DNA of 64,000 bases, taken from NCBI GenBank assembly GCA_950295325.1, contig OX485808.1, positions 26,804,527 to 26,868,526 of the forward strand. Direction: 5' to 3'. Both the position numbers and the translations under genes were made by a program. Shown piece after piece: positions 59,780-64,000 of this stretch (positions are counted from its first letter, which is position 1; each line of letters opens with the position of its first letter). The stretch comes from Polytrichum commune (Eukaryota; Streptophyta; Polytrichopsida; Polytrichales; Polytrichaceae). The notes below the pieces were generated by a model. It was not told the DNA's origin, made no database searches, and saw nothing but the letters and a program-made list of their open reading frames with translations.

Positions 59780-60975
59780 TCATTGTTTGCATCAGAAGAG
59801 AAAAAAGAAACATCGATGTTTTTGATGTATAATGATGACATGTGATGTCTGTTCACCATCTCCTAATCATAGCCTTGTGGCAATCGGGGGCATGGGGATG
59901 GTTTAGTGCCTACTTTCATAGGTGGAACAGGCTAGTGTGGGTCTAGCTATAGTCTTGGCAATCATAGGGGGTTATTATAAGGGGTTGTTAGTTGAGTGGA
60001 ACCGGGGCCTATTATTTTTCCAATTTCCTTTTATTTGGTAGAATATGTGTTAGATACAATATTTAATGGCTATTTGTGGAAAAAAGTTCTATCAAGTTGT
60101 GGATTTTGGACATGAGAATGTGGAGGTCTTGTAAGTGTTTAATGGTTGGTATGTGAATAATGCCTCTAATACCAGCCGTGATGATGATGGGCAGTACACC
60201 TCCCATCCTTTCTGAGATAGGAGTGGGAGGAGGACGGTGTATTATTCAATTTGTGGGTGGTGGCCTTGGTTGGGAATCTATCGTTATAATAGGTGAATTC
60301 AATAATTGTTTTTTGAGGTTGGGGTGGGTATAAAAGGTGTACTTGGAAGTTGTTGTTGGACTATGGTTATTTGTGGGGTGTTAAGGTTATGGAAGATTAG
60401 TAGTATGGAAGTGAGGAGTGATTCATTATTGCTATGATATGCAGGTAGGAATGGGGATGTAGGACATTGCACGCTGAGGAGAGGGATGGTAATAGGGGAG
60501 TAACATTGACATGTTGGAGTGGGTTGGTATGGTTGTTGGACCAGTCAGTGTGGTTGACAATGATAATCGTTGTGGAGTTTAGTGTGTTTTAGGCTCCAAG
60601 ACTGGTTCATTCAATGGTTTTGGGAGGAGGCCGGTGTCCATTTTGAATAATTGTGTGGTGAGGATTGCGAATGGTAGTGGAAGTTATATATGAGTTTGTG
60701 GGCAACCCACTTTATCTTTTCGTTGTTTAGATTTAAAGAATGATAATAATGAGATGGGGATGCCTAATGGTTGTGTGGGGAAGGGCAGGGGTGTTTGTCT
60801 TCTTATTGTGATAGGGGTGGTACTGGAGGTGGGTGGTATAGATGGCATTGTTGGAGGGGGATGGGCATGGTGTGTGAAGGGGGTGGGTAAACATTGATGA
60901 TAAAGCAACGTGGCCTCACCAGAAGCCAGAAGCTGCTTTCATCGCCCATAGTAAAAAGTCGCGTTGTCAACTTAA
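59780..60975. other. GT-rich spacer, no gene seen
   Basis: 60000-60900 is strongly strand-asymmetric (G+T on the plus strand), giving Pro/Thr-rich frames on the minus strand such as the one at 60908-60684. I regard those as compositional. It may be decayed element DNA. Confidence 0.35.
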
Positions 60976-60981
60976 CACTGG

Positions 60982-61203
60982 TACACCAAATATGATATTT
61001 AGTGTGACTTACTATTTGTATTTACACGATGCTATATCTTTTTATTATTGAAATTAAATTTTTACCAAGTAAAGTCGTCAATGTTCTATAATGTCTAAAC
61101 TACCAATTTAACATTAGTTGATAAAATATGAGATGTACAGTAAATAGATATAGCATCGCGTAATTCCAAATAGTAAGTCGCACTAAATATCATATTTAGT
61201 GTA
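60982..61203. mobile_element. MITE family M3 (222 bp) with about 50-bp inverted ends
   Basis: The left end TACACCAAATATGATATTTA, then 'gtgtgacttactatttg' and 'gatgctatatc', is inverted at 61149-61203 (reverse complement TACACTAAATATGATATTTA, then 'gtgcgacttactatttg'). The ends could pair in a near-perfect hairpin. Its terminal TACACTAAATAT is shared with the 58002-59345 element and with M1. Confidence 0.75.
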
Positions 61204-61609
61204 GTTCACAGCATAGCGAAACTCTTGTTAAATTTTAAAACCTTTCATGTGTCACTGTACTGATTCAATGCAACAAAGACTCTTAGCCTTTTGATTTTGG
61301 CTCTTTTGAGGTGCTCCCCCTAAGTGTCCATGACCTTCCTATGATCACACATCCTTTATTAAATTGGGGTATATTCTTCTATAAATTCCTCTAAAATGAT
61401 CGGTAATTTTCCTGCAGACTTGAACTTCAACTGGTTCTCCCATATCATTGCCGGGCACTGGTAGAAACAATACAGCAATAGAACTGACTGCAGAATGTTC
61501 AGAGTTCTTTAAATATTGATGAGATATTGTGAAGGCATGGGTCCACTGTTGGAAGCTAGCTCTGCATGATAAAGTAGACATGTGTTGTTTGGATACAAGT
61601 TCTCTCTGC

Positions 61610-61945
61610 ACCCACTTCTTTGTAGGATAAGAATGAAACATGCAATTAATACGAGATGATTAGCAAATCTGAATCGTGCCCATAGTCATGAGCTTCACAC
61701 TTTTCGGAACTCATATGAATACCGTATTCATAATCGAGATGAAAAATCTCATGTTCATCACCTGGTCATGTAGCTCTCTCCCATTCACGTTGACTAATGA
61801 ACGTAGAATGGTTAGCATGTTTTGAGCACGTAATCCAATCTCTTCTAGACACATATCTTATTGTTGTCCATTCTTAGATCCACACGTAACCACATACCAA
61901 TCAAATACAGTTGTCTAGATTATAGTCGTGTTCAGTTTAGGCACG
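61610..61945. repeat. Dispersed repeat R1, diverged copy
   Basis: Shares 'gatgaaaaatctcatgttca', 'tggtcatgtagctctctccc' and 'ttagatccacac.taaccac' with 57380-57670 and 16740-17060. Just left of it, a minus-strand frame (61641-61345) has protein-like sequence of unknown origin. Confidence 0.5.
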
Positions 61946-61949
61946 TCTA

Positions 61950-64000
61950 CCTTTACAAAGAGGTGAAACGACTCAATGAGCTCAAATTCACGTACTCCAA
62001 AAAGCTAACTGATAGCATCCTTTGACATGCATGTCAACATTTTATCTGAAGTTAGATGAAATCTGAAGGTAGACCTTATCCTAAAGTACACGTAGCAACA
62101 TGCCAAATGTGATATTTTATCTTCCACTCAAAAAGGCGGAGAATCAGTTACCTAGTCAGACTCACACTTGCAGAGTTTTGATATTGGAGCCTGGCAGGAC
62201 TCGACAATCATGCTTTACCTATAAGCTATACATATGTTTCATGCCAAGTCTTTAACAACAGTGGCAATGCCGGTTTGCACTTTTGGAACTTTTTGGGGGA
62301 AGTCGCATTTTTTCTTTCCTCTGGAGGGCTGCGGAAAAGGTGCAAGGATACTGTGACACATTTGCAAATTGCTGAAGCAGAGTTCCATTTTCAAGCCATG
62401 TTTTTGATTTTGTACTTTTGCACGCTGTTTGTTTTTGGCAGTGTTGTGCAAATTACAGCAGTACTGAAGTTTGACATACTAGTTGAATCATCTTTTGCAC
62501 GTTGACTGAGCTTGATCTATTGATAATTCTGGGAGTGTGTGCATTAAATTTACTGCAATTTTTGCATCATCCTGAAATGTGCAGGAGGATAGATTGAAAT
62601 GTCTTCCTCCTGAGGGAGCAAGTATAATTTTTAGAGCTTCTTCGTCCACATGTTACCGTCATCTTTCGGTGGGGACTCGGAAGTAAGTGGGTGAACAATC
62701 TATGCAGATGAGACTTAGAGATGGAGATAGATATTAGATATCCAGATCTTAGATGTTGATAGATTTGAATACCTAAATTTACCTTGTAGTGACATAGAAC
62801 AAGTGGCAAGGACCCATGATCCTTGTCATCGTGGTGGATGCGAGATTATGGAAAGGGTTTTCAAGGTAGTGTGGGAGTGTGAGGGTGAGTTTCCATGTGT
62901 GTTGTTCACCCACCATACTCTAGGAATAGGAACAAATGTAGATGAAATATGGTGGAGTAGGGTTCATACGTGCCAGTTGGCTATTGTTATTTTAAGTGTT
63001 TTGTGGATGCATGGTCACGTCCCCTCCACTTTCAACAGGAGACCAGAATGTGATCGGTTGGTTGCTTTTGTTTATCTTCACGAGAACACATCCAACCCAC
63101 AATTATCTAGAATCTAGTGGGTCAGCTGCAGACATGGAAACCCATCCTAAGAATCACCTCGTTGCGTCGCAAAATCTGCAGGCATAGATTGCTTTCTTTT
63201 GGAGGTCAGGAAGGGCTGAATCATGTCACAATTTCCACACTATAAGCACTGCAAAGAATCACTTGTCCGTGTTGGTGAAATGTGGCGGCGTTTCGACTTA
63301 GTTCTGTACGTAACTTGAAATGTGTTTGATTGCAGTGCTCATAATGTGGAAACTCTAATGTTTCCACTTAGCTCTGTATGATAACTTGCAATGTGTTTCT
63401 TTGCAGGGCTTATAAAATTACGTGGAAATCACATTCCAGTTGTATTAATAAGGTTGTTAAGATTTCAAAGTTTTTGTGCTCCTGTGCATTCAGATGATGA
63501 TACTGGCAGTATTGACATTGTTGAACTGTATTTGTAGGTTTTATGCATTGACTCCGCTTGAATCCGCTTGAATGGCAAGGTTCCTCAAGCAAGAAGATGA
63601 CCAGTTTTACTTCTATGCTTCAGTTCTCGAGGGCACCTTGTGGTCACCTACATTCGTACATGGTGATGCAGTCACTTAATTCCACAATTTGTAATGTCCT
63701 TCACTCGCCGATCACCTCACCCATGTGCTTCGGAAGCTCTTTGTAAATAGCTTATGTCCACTCACCTTGTTATTGTTCTACTCGAACTGACTTTACAATC
63801 TTGTGCAATTCTACTTCTTTGCTCAAGAATCGAGCACAGTTGTCCTTTACTCATCTTCTGACGATCTTGTGCTATTATAGTGATTTCACGATCAAAAGTT
63901 TGTGATACCGTGCATCACCGACAGGATCAGGACCGGTATTGTCTGTCTTACCCACACGGTACGCCCCGTGCGGTGAGTTCATCGATTCTTGTGCACTTGG
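61950..64000. other. Right-edge region, no confirmed gene
   Basis: A short ORF at 63571-63678 (MARFLKQEDDQFYFYASVLE...) faintly recalls the FAR1/MULE 'FFYA...FW' region, but is too short to call. A 75-bp near-duplication occurs at 63292-63345 and 63366-63412 ('cttgaaatgtgtttgattgcag' against 'cttgcaatgtgtttctttgcag'). ORFs at 62803-63117 lack motifs. A gene starting beyond 64000 could use this as promoter or leader. Confidence 0.35.

Noticed and set aside
60684-60908. Pro/Thr-rich minus-strand ORF
   Set aside because: The whole 60.0-60.9 kb stretch is G+T rich on the plus strand, which yields such frames without selection.
63571-63678. 35-codon ORF resembling part of a FAR1/MULE protein
   Set aside because: The similarity is a few aromatic positions only and too short to support.
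1-64000. CRISPR arrays, rRNA or tRNA genes, bacterial operons
   Set aside because: None seen. The tandem repeats lack CRISPR spacer structure, and the genes are intron-rich plant genes.

Overview
The window is nuclear DNA of a streptophyte plant, most likely a seedless one (moss, liverwort or a relative). Genes have many short phase-consistent GT-AG introns and are separated by TE-rich, AT-rich spacers. A plant-type telomere motif (TTTAGGG) occurs. The protein families are plant types: a CHY1-like hydrolase, a SINA E3 ligase, a zinc-knuckle HMGB and a WRKY factor. A ciliary coiled-coil gene suggests a lineage with motile sperm; this last step is inference.

Layout. About 0.25-5.84 kb (minus): a CHY1-like 3-hydroxyisobutyryl-CoA hydrolase of 14 visible exons, its last exon off the left edge, with tandem duplications at its 5' end. 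6.9-14.5 kb: a long region bounded by inverted repeats, carrying unrecognised ORFs and a degenerate repeat field. 14.5-20.9 kb: nested DNA transposons (PIF/Harbinger-like, hAT-like, MITEs) and a minisatellite. 21.1-25.4 kb (minus): a CFAP157/BBOF1-type coiled-coil gene. 27.3-28.5 kb (plus): a SINA-type RING E3 reading frame with two in-frame stops, followed by a tandem array of exon-like units (28.8-30.7 kb). 34.1-36.0 kb (plus): an HMGB6/7-like chromatin protein. 37.8-39.9 kb (minus): a WRKY factor with a variant WKKYGNK heptad, convergent with the HMGB gene and with a threefold 203-bp repeat upstream. 41-64 kb: almost entirely transposon remnants, including a decayed LINE, four Harbinger-like copies overall, a nested hAT with perfect 8-bp target duplication, and several MITE families.

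The genes do not form a pathway or cluster. Two themes stand out. Most genes have local tandem duplications beside or inside them. The spacers are layered, nested class II elements whose insertion order can be read from target-site duplications. All gene models are conceptual splices made by eye; exon phases were checked by arithmetic, but no database search was possible.
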